From JAJXWB01 sp046349215 (lineage in GTDB: Bacteria > Pseudomonadota > Alphaproteobacteria > Rhizobiales > Beijerinckiaceae): a stretch of 64,000 nt of DNA. Every line of letters starts with the position of its first letter. The stretch's first letter is position 1. The notes beneath the pieces are model-generated. The model did no database searches, was not told the origin of the DNA, and worked only from the letters and a program-made list of their open reading frames with translations. A program made the position numbers and the translations under genes. The stretch lies in assembly GCA_046349215.1 (NCBI GenBank), contig JAXMCV010000002.1, forward strand, positions 186,001 to 250,000. Reading direction: 5' to 3'. Below are positions 51,380 to 63,803 of the stretch, piece by piece.

Positions 51380-52255
51380 TCAATGATGGACATTCGCCCA
51401 CACGCGCTTCTTGGTCGCGTAGAGCAGGCCGGCGAGGATGAACAGCACGAACAGGACGCGGAAACCGGTCTTCTTGCGGATTTCGAGATTCGGCTCGGCC
51501 ATCCACATCAGGTAGGCGGAAACGTCCTTGGCGTACTGGTCGATCGTCTGCGGCGAACCATCGGTGTAGGTCACCTGGCCGTCGTTCAGCGGCTTCGGCA
51601 TCATGATCTTGTTGCCGGGGAAGTAGTCGTTCCAGTTCTGCCCGGTGTCGAGCTTCTCGCCCTTCGGCGCGTCGTCGTGATAGCCCTTCATGAGCGCGAC
51701 GATGTAGTCGGGTCCCTGCTCCTGGTAGGTGAGGCCGGGAATGCCTTCCAGGACGAACCACGGGAAGCCGCGCTTGATGCCGCGCGCCTTGGCGATGACC
51801 GACAGGTCCGGCGGCAGGCCGCCGCCGTTGGCGACGCGGGCGGCGTTCTCGTTGGCGAACTGCCACGGCCAGTAGTCGGACGGGCGGCCCGGGCGTTCGA
51901 ACATGTCGCCGTTGTCGTTGGGGCCGTCCTTGATCTTGTATTCAGCCGCCAGCGCCTTGACCTGCGCCTCGGTGAAGGCCGGGCCGCCGGGCTCGGAAAG
52001 ATTGCGGAAGGCGAGCTTCTTGGCCGAGTGGCAGTTCTGGCAGACTTCGCGGAACACCTGGAAGCCGCGCTGCAACTGCGCCTGATCGTACTTGCCGAAG
52101 AAGCCGCCGAACGTCCAGTCGTTGCGCGCCGGGATCGGCGCGTCGTGATGGCCGCCACCGCCAGCCGCTTCTTCAGAGGCGATGGCGGGGGCGCCGATGA
52201 GGACCGCGCCGAAGAGGGCCGCAGCCGCGATGCCGAGATAGGTCTTGGAGAGCAT
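51380..52255 (-). CDS. petC: Cytochrome c1 (bc1 complex)
   Basis: 291 residues. Signal peptide, haem site CQNCHS, and a distal methionine ligand probably in KIMMPKPLNDG. One C-terminal membrane anchor near FRVLFVLFILAGLLYA. Stand-alone c1, not fused to cytochrome b as in Bradyrhizobium. Third gene of the petABC operon. Confidence 0.95.
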   Translation of the reverse strand: MLSKTYLGIAAAALFGAVLIGAPAIASEEAAGGGGHHDAPIPARNDWTFGGFFGKYDQAQLQRGFQVFREVCQNCHSAKKLAFRNLSEPGGPAFTEAQVKALAAEYKIKDGPNDNGDMFERPGRPSDYWPWQFANENAARVANGGGLPPDLSVIAKARGIKRGFPWFVLEGIPGLTYQEQGPDYIVALMKGYHDDAPKGEKLDTGQNWNDYFPGNKIMMPKPLNDGQVTYTDGSPQTIDQYAKDVSAYLMWMAEPNLEIRKKTGFRVLFVLFILAGLLYATKKRVWANVHH

Positions 52256-52279
52256 GTCTAAATCCCTGTCTGGCGTCGC

Positions 52280-53527
52280 TCAGGCCTTGCCCAGTTCGGC
52301 CGTCTCGCCCTTCAGCACGGAATCCGCGATCGAGGCGGGAACCTGCTTGGGGGTCTCGAACAGGCCGACCAGCGGCAGGAGCACGAGGAAATAGAGGAAG
52401 TAGAAGGCCGTCAGGATGCGCGCGGCGAGCACCGCGCCGCCTTCCGGCGGCTGCGACCCCAGATAGCCGAGGCCGATCACGCACAGCACGAAGCACCAGA
52501 ACAGCACCTTGAACACCGGACGGTAGACCGCCGAGCGGACGCGCGACGTGTCGAGCCAGGGCAGCAGCACCAGCATGACGATGGCGCCGAACATGAAGAT
52601 CACGCCGCCGAGCTTGGACGGGATGGCGCGCAGGATCGCGTAGAACGGCAGGAAGTACCATTCGGGAACGATGTGCGCCGGCGTCTGCAGCGGGTTGGCG
52701 GGAATGTAGTTGTCGGGATCGCCGAGATAGTTCGGGACGAAGAAGACGAACCACATGTAGAGGATCAGGAAGCAGACGATGCCGACCGAATCCTTCATCG
52801 TCGCGTGCGGCGTGAAGGGCACCGAGTCCTTTTCCACGTCCTTGATGTCGACGCCGGCCGGATTGTTCTGGCCGACCACGTGCAGTGCCCAGACATGCAG
52901 GCCGACGACGCCGGCGATCATGAAGGGCAGCAGGTAGTGCAGCGAGAAGAAGCGGTTCAGGGTCGGGTTGTCGACCGAATAGCCGCCCCACAGCCAGATG
53001 GTGATCGTGTCGCCGACGAAGGGGATCGCCGAGAACAGGTTGGTGATGACGGTAGCGCCCCAGAACGACATCTGGCCCCACGGCAGCACGTAGCCCATGA
53101 AGGCGGTGGCCATCATCAGCAGGAAGATGACGACGCCGAGGATCCACAGGATCTCGCGCGGCGCTTTGTACGAGCCGTAGTACATGCCGCGGGCGATGTG
53201 GATGTAGACGGCGAGGAAGAACATCGACGCGCCGTTGGAATGGAGATAGCGGATCAGCCAGCCCCAGTTCACGTCGCGCATGATGTGCTCGACCGAGTCG
53301 AAGGCCATCGAGGCGTGCGGCGTGTAGTGCATCGCCAGCACGACGCCGGTGACGATCTGCGCAACCAGCATGAACGACAGGATGGCGCCGAAGGTCCACC
53401 AGTAGTTCAGGTTCTTGGGCGTCGGATAGGCGACGAAGGAGGAGTGCACGAGGCCCATGACGGGCAGCCGGCTCTCAAACCACCGGCCGATCGCGCTCTT
53501 CGGAACGTAAGTCGAAGGTCCGCTCAT
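52280..53527 (-). CDS. petB: Cytochrome b (bc1 complex)
   Basis: 415 residues, about nine membrane helices; two haem b sites with paired His (RYLHSNGASMFFLAVYIHIARG and RFFSLHYLLPFMIAGVVGLHVWALH). The Qo-site PEWY motif is visible in HIVPEWYFLPFYAILRAIP. Between the Rieske and c1 genes. Confidence 0.96.
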   Translation of the reverse strand: MSGPSTYVPKSAIGRWFESRLPVMGLVHSSFVAYPTPKNLNYWWTFGAILSFMLVAQIVTGVVLAMHYTPHASMAFDSVEHIMRDVNWGWLIRYLHSNGASMFFLAVYIHIARGMYYGSYKAPREILWILGVVIFLLMMATAFMGYVLPWGQMSFWGATVITNLFSAIPFVGDTITIWLWGGYSVDNPTLNRFFSLHYLLPFMIAGVVGLHVWALHVVGQNNPAGVDIKDVEKDSVPFTPHATMKDSVGIVCFLILYMWFVFFVPNYLGDPDNYIPANPLQTPAHIVPEWYFLPFYAILRAIPSKLGGVIFMFGAIVMLVLLPWLDTSRVRSAVYRPVFKVLFWCFVLCVIGLGYLGSQPPEGGAVLAARILTAFYFLYFLVLLPLVGLFETPKQVPASIADSVLKGETAELGKA

Positions 53528-53570
53528 TGTTTGGCTTTCTCTGGAAAGTCTGCGCTGCGGAAGACCGGGC

Positions 53571-54086
53571 TCAGCCGATCTTGATCTTGGTGTCGCTCAG
53601 GAAGGCGTAGTCCGGCACTTCCAGGTTGCGCGGCGCGGGTCCCTGGCGGATACGGCCCGAGGTGTCGTAGGCCGAGCCGTGGCACGGGCAGAACCAGCCG
53701 TCGTACTGGCCCTGGTGGCCGAGCGGGATGCAGCCGAGATGCGTGCAGACGCCGACGACGACCAGCCATTCCGGCTTCTTGACGCGCGACTGGTCGGTCT
53801 GCGGATCGGGAAGCTGCGAGAGCGGAACGGCCTCGGCTTCCTGGATTTCCTTCTTGGTGCGGTGGCGGACGAACACCGGCTTGCCGCGCCACTTGATCGT
53901 GACGATCTGGCCTTCCGGGATCGCTGCGATGTCCACTTCGGTCGAGGACAGCGCGAGCGTCGAGGCGTCCGGGTTCATCTGGGCGATGAACGGCCAGACG
54001 GCCGCGCCGCCGGCCACGGCGGCCGCCGCGCCTGTGGCGATATAGAGCATGTCCCTGCGGGTCGGTTCGGCCGTCGATGTCGCCAC
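53571..54086 (-). CDS. petA: Rieske iron-sulfur protein (bc1 complex)
   Basis: 171 residues. Tat-like N-terminal TRRDMLYIATG with one membrane anchor; Rieske boxes CTHLGC and CPCHGSAYD. First gene of the petABC operon. Confidence 0.96.
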   Translation of the reverse strand: MATSTAEPTRRDMLYIATGAAAAVAGGAAVWPFIAQMNPDASTLALSSTEVDIAAIPEGQIVTIKWRGKPVFVRHRTKKEIQEAEAVPLSQLPDPQTDQSRVKKPEWLVVVGVCTHLGCIPLGHQGQYDGWFCPCHGSAYDTSGRIRQGPAPRNLEVPDYAFLSDTKIKIG

Positions 54087-54279
54087 GTCGTCAAGTCTCC
54101 AGGCGGGGGCCGCCCGTCGGCGGCCTGATTGGACCGGCTTCTACAGGACGGGGGCGCGCCGCTGCAATGCGGCTTTTGCCTCAGCCGGGCCTGTCCAAGC
54201 GCGGGGCGGTATTTCGCACCGTTCCCGCAGCTTGTCTATAGAGTTTGATCCGTATCAAAGCGGCGTGTAGAGGCGACCT

Positions 54280-54747
54280 ATGGTCACAGGCCCCGCGCTC
54301 GTGCTGGCGCTCTTTCAGCCCGACATTCCGCAGAACGCCGGCACGATGCTGCGCGCCTGCGCGTGCCTGGGAATCGGCGCTGCCATCGTGGAACCGGCGG
54401 GGTTTCCGGTCTCCGACCGCCACTTTCGCCGCGCCGGGATGGATTACCTCGACCATGTCGATATCCACAGGCACGTGTCCTTCGCCGCCTTCGAGGACTG
54501 GCGGCGGGCGCAAGGCCGCAGGCTGGTGCTGCTGACGACGCAGGGCGCGACGCCCTACACGGATTTCGTCTTCCGCCGGGACGACGTGCTGATGGTCGGA
54601 CGCGAATCGGCGGGCGCCCCGGAAGAGGTCCATGCCGCCGCCGACGCGCGGCTCGTCGTGCCGATCCGGCCGGAGCTGCGCTCGCTCAACGTGGCGGTCG
54701 CCGCTGCGATGGTGCTCGGCGAGGCGATCCGGCAGACAGGCGGTTGA
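54280..54747 (+). CDS. trmL: tRNA (cytidine/uridine-2'-O-)-methyltransferase TrmL
   Basis: 155 residues, SPOUT fold. LALFQPDIPQNAGTMLRACACLG, VLMVGRESAGAPEEVH and LRSLNVAVAAAMVLGEA are the knot motifs; methylates the wobble nucleotide of leucine tRNAs. Divergent from petABC. Confidence 0.9.
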   Translation: MVTGPALVLALFQPDIPQNAGTMLRACACLGIGAAIVEPAGFPVSDRHFRRAGMDYLDHVDIHRHVSFAAFEDWRRAQGRRLVLLTTQGATPYTDFVFRRDDVLMVGRESAGAPEEVHAAADARLVVPIRPELRSLNVAVAAAMVLGEAIRQTGG

Positions 54748-54778
54748 CGCAGCGCGGCCGGGGCCGTTTGCTGGCCAC

Positions 54779-55690
54779 ATGAGCCAAGACCTTCTCGAAA
54801 CCCGCAAGACGGAAGCCGCCCGCTGGTTCGCGACCCTGCAGGACCGGATTCTCGTCGCCTTCGAGGCGCTGGAGCGGGAGTGCGCCGGCCCGTTCTTCCC
54901 CGAGGCCGGCGGTCCCGGACAATTCGAATTGCAGCCGTGGGAGCGCAAGGACCACACCGGCGCGCCGGGCGGCGGCGGCCGCATGGCGATCCTCAAGGGC
55001 CGCGTCTTCGAGAAGGCGGGCGTGCACACCTCGACCGTGTTCGGAACCTTCGCGCCGGAATTCGCGGCGCAGATCCCGGGCGCGTCCGATGACCCGCGCT
55101 TCTGGGCGGGCGGCATTTCGCTGATCGCCCATCCCTGGAATCCCAACGTCCCGACCGTGCACATGAACACGCGCTTTGTCGTGACGACGAAAGCCTGGTT
55201 CGGCGGCGGCGCCGATCTGACGCCCGTGCTCGACCGCCGGCGCACGCAGGACGACGCCGATACGAGGGCCTTTCACGCCGCGATGGAAGGCGCCTGCACG
55301 CGGCACGCCGGCATTGCCGACTACGCGCGCTACAAGCAATGGTGCGACGAATACTTCCACCTGAAGCACCGCAACGAGCCGCGCGGCATCGGCGGCATCT
55401 TCTATGATTATCTCAACAGCGGCGGCGATGCCGGCAATAGCGGCTGGGACAAGGATTTCGCCTTCACGCGCGACGTCGGAGAGAGTTTTCTCGCCGTCTA
55501 TCCCGACATCGTGCGCAAGAACTATGGAAAGTCGTGGACGGAAGCCGATCGCGACGAGCAATGCGTGCGGCGCGGGCGCTATGTGGAATTCAACCTGCTC
55601 TACGACCGCGGCACGATCTTCGGCCTGAAGACGGGCGGCAATGTCGCCTCGATCCTGTCGTCGCTGCCGCCGGTCGTGAAGTGGCCGTGA
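54779..55690 (+). CDS. hemF: Oxygen-dependent coproporphyrinogen III oxidase
   Basis: 303 residues. Decarboxylates coproporphyrinogen III using O2. WERKDHTGAPGGGGRMAILKGRVFEKAGVHTSTVFG, VPTVHMNTRFVVT and WFGGGADLTPV are the family motifs. ATG at 54779, 32 bases after trmL. Confidence 0.96.
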   Translation: MSQDLLETRKTEAARWFATLQDRILVAFEALERECAGPFFPEAGGPGQFELQPWERKDHTGAPGGGGRMAILKGRVFEKAGVHTSTVFGTFAPEFAAQIPGASDDPRFWAGGISLIAHPWNPNVPTVHMNTRFVVTTKAWFGGGADLTPVLDRRRTQDDADTRAFHAAMEGACTRHAGIADYARYKQWCDEYFHLKHRNEPRGIGGIFYDYLNSGGDAGNSGWDKDFAFTRDVGESFLAVYPDIVRKNYGKSWTEADRDEQCVRRGRYVEFNLLYDRGTIFGLKTGGNVASILSSLPPVVKWP

Positions 55691-55801
55691 GCCGTATGTC
55701 ACATGCGACAGAAAAATGATTGATTTCCACCAAGGCAAGTGATTTCGGGCGCGCCTAGGCTCATCGCAACTCGAATATTCCCCGGTGCGAGGAGATCAGT
55801 C

Positions 55802-56875
55802 ATGGCCAGAATGCGCGCAGCTGTGTTCGTCGAGAAGGGACGCATCGTTCTCGAAGACAAGCCGCTTCCCGACGTAGGTCCGACCGACGCCCTGATCCGC
55901 ATCACCACGACGACGATCTGCGGAACGGACGTCCACATCCTCAAGGGCGAATATCCCGTCGAAAGAGGCCTTACGATCGGTCACGAGCCCGTGGGCGTCA
56001 TCGAGAAACTCGGTTCGGCCGTCACTGGCTACGCCGAAGGCCAGCGCGTCGTCGCGGGCGCGATCACGCCGAGCGGGCACAGCTACGCCTGCCTGTGCGG
56101 ATGCCACTCGCAGGACGGGCGCGGGAGCAAGCATGGCTTCCAGGCGCTCGGCGGCTGGCGATTCGGCAACACGATCGATGGCTGCCAGGCCGATTGCGTT
56201 CTCGTTCCGGATGCGATGGCCAACCTCAGCCCGGTGCCCGACAATCTCAGCGATGAGCAGGTGCTGATGTGCCCGGACATCATGTCGACCGGCTTTTCCG
56301 GCGCCGAGAGCGGGCGCATAAAGATCGGAGATACGGTCGTCGTGTTCGCGCTTGGGCCGATCGGCCTGTGCGCTGTCGCCGGCGCGAAGCTCATGGGCGC
56401 GACCACGATCATCGGCGTCGACACGGTCGCAACACGGCTGGAGACGGCGCGCCAACTCGGCGCCGATCACGTCATCGACTTCAAGGCCGCAGACCCGGTC
56501 GCCGAGGTCCTGCGCATCACCGACGGTCGCGGCGTCGACGTGGCGATCGAGGCGCTCGGCACGCAGCAGACGTTCGAATCCTGCCTGCGTTCCCTGCGGC
56601 CGGGCGGCGTCCTGTCAAGCCTCGGCGTCTATTCGACCGATCTCAAAATCCCGCTCGACGCCTTCGGCGCCGGCCTGCGGGACAATACGATCACCTCGAC
56701 GCTCTGCCCGGGCGGCAAGGAGCGGATGCGCCGTCTGATGGAGGTCATCTCGTCCGGCCGCGCCGACCTCGGTTCGCTGGTCACGCATCGCTACAAGCTC
56801 GACGATATCGAGAAGGCCTACGACCTTTTCGCGAACCAGCGCGACGGCGTGCTAAAGGTCGCCATCACGCCTTGA
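55802..56875 (+). CDS. Zinc-dependent alcohol dehydrogenase family protein
   Basis: 357 residues, MDR fold. Catalytic zinc site CGTDVHILKGEYP...GHEPVG; NAD(P) motif ALGPIGLCAVAGAKLMGA. The ATG at 55802 (MARMRAAVF) has the SD AGGAG; a longer frame exists but with a poor start. Most like the isopropanol/threonine-dehydrogenase-like group. Substrate unknown. Confidence 0.88.
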   Translation: MARMRAAVFVEKGRIVLEDKPLPDVGPTDALIRITTTTICGTDVHILKGEYPVERGLTIGHEPVGVIEKLGSAVTGYAEGQRVVAGAITPSGHSYACLCGCHSQDGRGSKHGFQALGGWRFGNTIDGCQADCVLVPDAMANLSPVPDNLSDEQVLMCPDIMSTGFSGAESGRIKIGDTVVVFALGPIGLCAVAGAKLMGATTIIGVDTVATRLETARQLGADHVIDFKAADPVAEVLRITDGRGVDVAIEALGTQQTFESCLRSLRPGGVLSSLGVYSTDLKIPLDAFGAGLRDNTITSTLCPGGKERMRRLMEVISSGRADLGSLVTHRYKLDDIEKAYDLFANQRDGVLKVAITP

Positions 56876-56896
56876 ACAATCTGGCCGGCGTTGTCC

Positions 56897-57292
56897 TCAA
56901 GGGAGCGCCGGCCCGCCGAACGTCCAGAACTTGTGGGCGACAAAGCTCCAGACCATGACGATGCCGGTCGTGGCGATCTGCGCGGCGAGGTAGGGCAGGG
57001 CGAACCGGTCCACCATCAGGTGCATCGACGCCCAGGTCAGGCAGAAGCCGACGCCAGCCACGAGGACGAACCGCCAGCCGGCGTCGAGGTGGCTGCGTTC
57101 CGTCGAAAAGACGTGCATCCGGCTCAGCACGTAGGAAACCACGCCGCCCGCGACGTAGCCGGCCAGCGCCGCCGGAACGGGCGCGACCCGGAACGCCTCG
57201 ACCAGTCCGATCAGCGTTCCGTAATGGGCGACCGCGGCGAAAACGCCGACGAGCGCGAATGCGGAGAACTGACGGGGCAGCGACATGGCCAA
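56897..57292 (-). CDS. GtrA-family membrane protein
   Basis: 131 residues with four membrane helices (QFSAFALVGVFAAVAHYG, LAGYVAGGVVSYVLSR, WRFVLVAGVGFCLTW, IATTGIVMVWSFVAHKFWTF). GtrA-like proteins help move lipid-linked sugars. Convergent with the alcohol dehydrogenase gene. Confidence 0.85.
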   Translation of the reverse strand: MAMSLPRQFSAFALVGVFAAVAHYGTLIGLVEAFRVAPVPAALAGYVAGGVVSYVLSRMHVFSTERSHLDAGWRFVLVAGVGFCLTWASMHLMVDRFALPYLAAQIATTGIVMVWSFVAHKFWTFGGPALP

Positions 57293-57332
57293 ACCGTGTA
57301 GGCGGTCGGCCCGTTCCTGTCACGGCTTGACC

Positions 57333-57641
57333 TCAGCGGCAGGGAAGGCTCGCGTAATATTCGGCGATGATGCGCATGTCCGCCTCGGTCATGTGCCGGC
57401 CCATGAAGCGCATTTCCTTGTGGGGACGCTTGCCGGACCGGAAGGCCTGCATCTGGTTGTAGAGGTAGATTTCCTGCTGGCAGGCGATATGCGGCACGTC
57501 GGCGGAGCGCGCCACCCCGTCCGCGCCGTGGCAGGCCGCGCATTGCACGATCAGGTCCTGTTCCTGGGCCTTGTCGAGCGCCAATGCGCCCGGCGCGACG
57601 AGGCTCGCGCAGACCAGACCCGCAACCAGTGAAAACCTCAA
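57333..57641 (-). CDS. Small exported c-type cytochrome
   Basis: 102 residues: signal peptide cleaved after GALA, haem site CAACHG and a methionine ligand in EMRFMGRHMTEADM. Class I cytochrome c similar to the c553/c4 half. It may pass electrons near the bc1 complex; partner unknown. Confidence 0.85.
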   Translation of the reverse strand: MRFSLVAGLVCASLVAPGALALDKAQEQDLIVQCAACHGADGVARSADVPHIACQQEIYLYNQMQAFRSGKRPHKEMRFMGRHMTEADMRIIAEYYASLPCR

Positions 57642-57823
57642 GAAATCATCTCCGCTTTTGCCCCGGAGCCGGCAGGAAACACCGCTTGCGCGGGATGCGG
57701 CAATACCGCTTATCGTCGCGCCCGAAGGGGTTCACATGGCCGGTTTTCTCGGATAGGTATCGCCCCGATCCAGCCGGGCGCGCCCGGCTCCCCGATTCCT
57801 GAGAGGGCGCGTTCCGGCGCTTG

Positions 57824-57846
57824 GGCCGGCGATGCGGCCTTTTTTT
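57824..57846 (+). terminator. Hairpin plus T-run in the carB leader
   Basis: GGCCG/CGGCC stem with a 6-base loop then T7, 47 bases before the carB start. It could be a terminator or an attenuator. Confidence 0.5.
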
Positions 57847-57893
57847 ATGAGCGCGGGCGCCTTCGTGAGGGCCGCCGCGCGGCGCGGAACGAG

Positions 57894-61232
<3,339 letters not shown>

Positions 61233-61289
61233 GCCGACGCATTCCTATCCCATTGAACCCTGAAAGATTTCGGGACCGGACGACGACGT

Positions 61290-61766
61290 ATGGTTGAAAA
61301 GCTGCCGATCACCGCCGCAGGCTACGCCGCCCTCGACGAGGAGCTGAAGCATCGCCAGCAGGTGGAACGCCCGCGCATCATCCAGCAGATCGCGGAGGCG
61401 CGCTCGCACGGCGACCTGTCCGAGAACGCCGAATACCATTCCGCCAAGGAGATGCAGTCCCTGAACGAGGGCCGGATCGCCGAGCTCGAGGACAAGCTGG
61501 CGCGCGCCGACATTATCGACGTGTCCAAGCTCGGAGGCTCCACGATCAAGTTCGGCGCGACCGTCACGCTGGTCGACGAGGACACGGAAGAAGAGAAGAA
61601 GTACCAAATCGTCGGCGAGACCGAGGCCGACGTGAAAAGCGGCCGCGTCTCCATCACCTCGCCGATTGCCCGCGCACTGATCGGCAAGACGGTCGGCGAT
61701 ACGGTCGAGGTCAATGCGCCCGGCGGCGGCAAGAGCTACGAAATCCTCAAGGTCGCCTTCGTCTAG
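61290..61766 (+). CDS. greA: Transcription elongation factor GreA
   Basis: 158 residues. N-terminal coiled coil with ARSHGDLSENAEYHSAKE and C-terminal FKBP-like domain (VGETEADVKSGRVSITSPIARALIGKTVGD). Rescues backtracked RNA polymerase. 57 bases after carB. Confidence 0.97.
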   Translation: MVEKLPITAAGYAALDEELKHRQQVERPRIIQQIAEARSHGDLSENAEYHSAKEMQSLNEGRIAELEDKLARADIIDVSKLGGSTIKFGATVTLVDEDTEEEKKYQIVGETEADVKSGRVSITSPIARALIGKTVGDTVEVNAPGGGKSYEILKVAFV

Positions 61767-61885
61767 CCCACAACGGTTCCGCTGACGGCAGGCAGGGGTC
61801 GCGATTTCGCTTCGAGGCGAGAGAATGGCGACGCCGGTCTGGTCAAGACCGCGTGGCACGACATATCCATTGCGCACAACGCCGC

Positions 61886-61937
61886 GCGACGCGTCGCAGC
61901 CTGAGCGAGAGACGGCGGATAGCGAGCGACGCGTCGC
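61886..61937. repeat. Two copies of a 12-base palindrome before the ELM1-like gene
   Basis: GCGACGCGTCGC occurs at 61886-61897 and 61926-61937, centre-to-centre 40 bases. Could be a paired operator; chance is possible in GC-rich DNA. Confidence 0.45.
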
Positions 61938-61970
61938 GATGCGCCGCGCGCAAGGGAGCCTGGTCCAGCC

Positions 61971-62996
61971 TTGACCTCCACAATCGAAAATGCGCCCGAC
62001 CACCGGGGCGTCTTCGCGGGCCGAACGGCCTGGGTGCTGACCGACGGCAAGGCCGGCGACGAAGCGCCATGCCTCGGTCTCGCAGAGGCGATGGGCCTGA
62101 AGCCCGAGCGTCGCGTCGTACGCCCGCGCGCGCTGTTCGCGGCGCTCGCGCCGCGCGGACCGATCGACCCAGCGGAGCGGCCGGGCGCGCCGGGAAGTCC
62201 GGTCGCGCCGCCGTTCCCCGACGTGCTGATCGCTTCCGGCCGGCGCGCCGTCCCTTATCTGCGCCATGTGCGGCGCGCCTCCGAAGGCCGCACCTTCACG
62301 GTTTTCGTCAAGGATCCGCGCATATCGGCGAAGGTGGCGGACGTCGTCTGGGTCGCCGTGCATGATGCGCTGCGCGGCGCCAACGTCATCGTTTCGCTGG
62401 CCGCGCCGCATCTGGTCTCCGCAGAAGCGATGCAGCGGGCCTGCGAAAATCCCGATCCGCGCATCGCCGCGCTCGCGCCGCCGCGCATGGCGCTGCTGGT
62501 CGGCGGCGACAGCCGGCATCATACGTTTTCGGAGAAGGACCGGCGCACCCTGATCGGCGCGCTGGAATCGATGATTCTCGCCGGCGCCAGCGTGATGATC
62601 ACGACATCGCGGCGGACGCCGCGCGCCATGATAGAGGCGATCAAGCGCGAGATTGCCGATACGCCGAAACGCGCCTTCCTGTGGACCGGCGGCGACGACA
62701 ATCCCTACCTGCAGATGCTGGCGCACGCGCAAACCATCGTGGTGACGGCCGATTCCACCAATATGGTCGGAGAGGCCTGCGCCACTTCGGCGCCGGTGAT
62801 GGTCTACGAACCGACGGGCGGCCATCCGCGCATCACCGCCTTCATAAATTCGCTGCAGAAGGCTGGACGTATCCGTCGATGGCTCGGTCGCCTGGAAAGC
62901 TGGCCGTGCGCGCCGGTCGACGACACTCCGCGGATTGCGCGCGACATAGCCGCGCGCTACGCGAAATGGCTGGAATCGCACGGCAAGCACCCGTGA
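61971..62996 (+). CDS. Mitochondrial-fission ELM1-like protein
   Basis: 341 residues. AWVLTDGKAGDEAPCLGLAEAMGL, DVLIASGRRAVPYLRHVRR, VWTGGDDNPYLQMLAHAQTIVVTADSTNMVGEAC and the C-terminal PTGGHPR pattern fit the ELM1/DUF1022 family, a glycosyltransferase-B-like fold. The only open start is TTG at 61971, because a stop (61920) closes the frame just upstream. Role in bacteria unknown. Confidence 0.8.
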   Translation: MTSTIENAPDHRGVFAGRTAWVLTDGKAGDEAPCLGLAEAMGLKPERRVVRPRALFAALAPRGPIDPAERPGAPGSPVAPPFPDVLIASGRRAVPYLRHVRRASEGRTFTVFVKDPRISAKVADVVWVAVHDALRGANVIVSLAAPHLVSAEAMQRACENPDPRIAALAPPRMALLVGGDSRHHTFSEKDRRTLIGALESMILAGASVMITTSRRTPRAMIEAIKREIADTPKRAFLWTGGDDNPYLQMLAHAQTIVVTADSTNMVGEACATSAPVMVYEPTGGHPRITAFINSLQKAGRIRRWLGRLESWPCAPVDDTPRIARDIAARYAKWLESHGKHP

Positions 62997-63064
62997 TATC
63001 GCCTTGCGCGGCGGTGGGGCGCAGGTAATCTGGCGACTGGGCGAGCCTTCGCCGGAGCGCGGTC

Positions 63065-63742
63065 ATGGGGGAATTGTCGATCGAAGTCCTCGGCTTCGTT
63101 GCCGCTGCGGTTTCGATCTTCGTTTACATTTCGAGCACGATGATCCCGCTGCGCATCGCGGCGGTGGTCGCGAACGCGCTGTTTGCAGCCTATTTCTATT
63201 TTCGCGGCATCTATCCGCAATGCGCGCTCAACCTCGGGTTGCTACCGCTCAACCTGTTCAAGCTGCACCAGATGCGCAATCTCGTGCTTGCCGTGCGGAC
63301 GTCCGAAAAGGACGAATTCGACTTCGAATGGCTGCGCCCCTTCATGAAGCCGCGCAAGATGAAGACGGGCGAACGCCTGTACATGCAGGGCGACGAGGCG
63401 ACCGAAGCCTTCTTCATCGTCAGCGGCTCGATCCTCGTGCTCGAGAAAAACGTCACGCTCAAGGCCGGCGCCCTGTTTGGCGAACTCGGCATGTTCGCGC
63501 AGGGCAACCGGCGCACAGCGTCCGCCGTCGCGGCGGAGGATACGGACCTGCTCGTCATATCCTATTCGCACGTCCTTCAGCTCAGCGCGCAGAACCCGAC
63601 GTTCGGCTTCTACCTGATGCGGCTCATCATGCGGCGCATGCAGCACAACGTCGAACTGGCCGAGCAACGCGCCCGCGCGAACCAGCCGCCGCCCGAAAAG
63701 GCGCCGGACGCCGCCTCCGGCAAGGCAATCGCGACCTCGTGA
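63065..63742 (+). CDS. Membrane protein with cyclic-nucleotide-binding domain
   Basis: 225 residues. Two or three hydrophobic segments (about 8-24, 32-48, 52-68), then a cNMP-type cupin (MKTGERLYMQGDEATEAFFIVSGSILV...GALFGELGMFAQGNRRTASAVA) and a charged C terminus. Unlike CRP there is no HTH, so it probably acts as a sensor at the membrane. Confidence 0.85.
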   Translation: MGELSIEVLGFVAAAVSIFVYISSTMIPLRIAAVVANALFAAYFYFRGIYPQCALNLGLLPLNLFKLHQMRNLVLAVRTSEKDEFDFEWLRPFMKPRKMKTGERLYMQGDEATEAFFIVSGSILVLEKNVTLKAGALFGELGMFAQGNRRTASAVAAEDTDLLVISYSHVLQLSAQNPTFGFYLMRLIMRRMQHNVELAEQRARANQPPPEKAPDAASGKAIATS

Positions 63743-63803
63743 TTTGTTCGTGAACCGTCGCGCCTCTAGCTAGATGCGGCAGTCGCGACGGGAGGAAGCG
63801 CCG

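Noticed and set aside
55695..55712. TGT-ACA-like site ahead of the alcohol dehydrogenase gene
   Set aside because: Spacer is 8, not 10, and no -24/-12 follows (nearest is AGGCAA...TTCG), so it is not taken as a NifA site.
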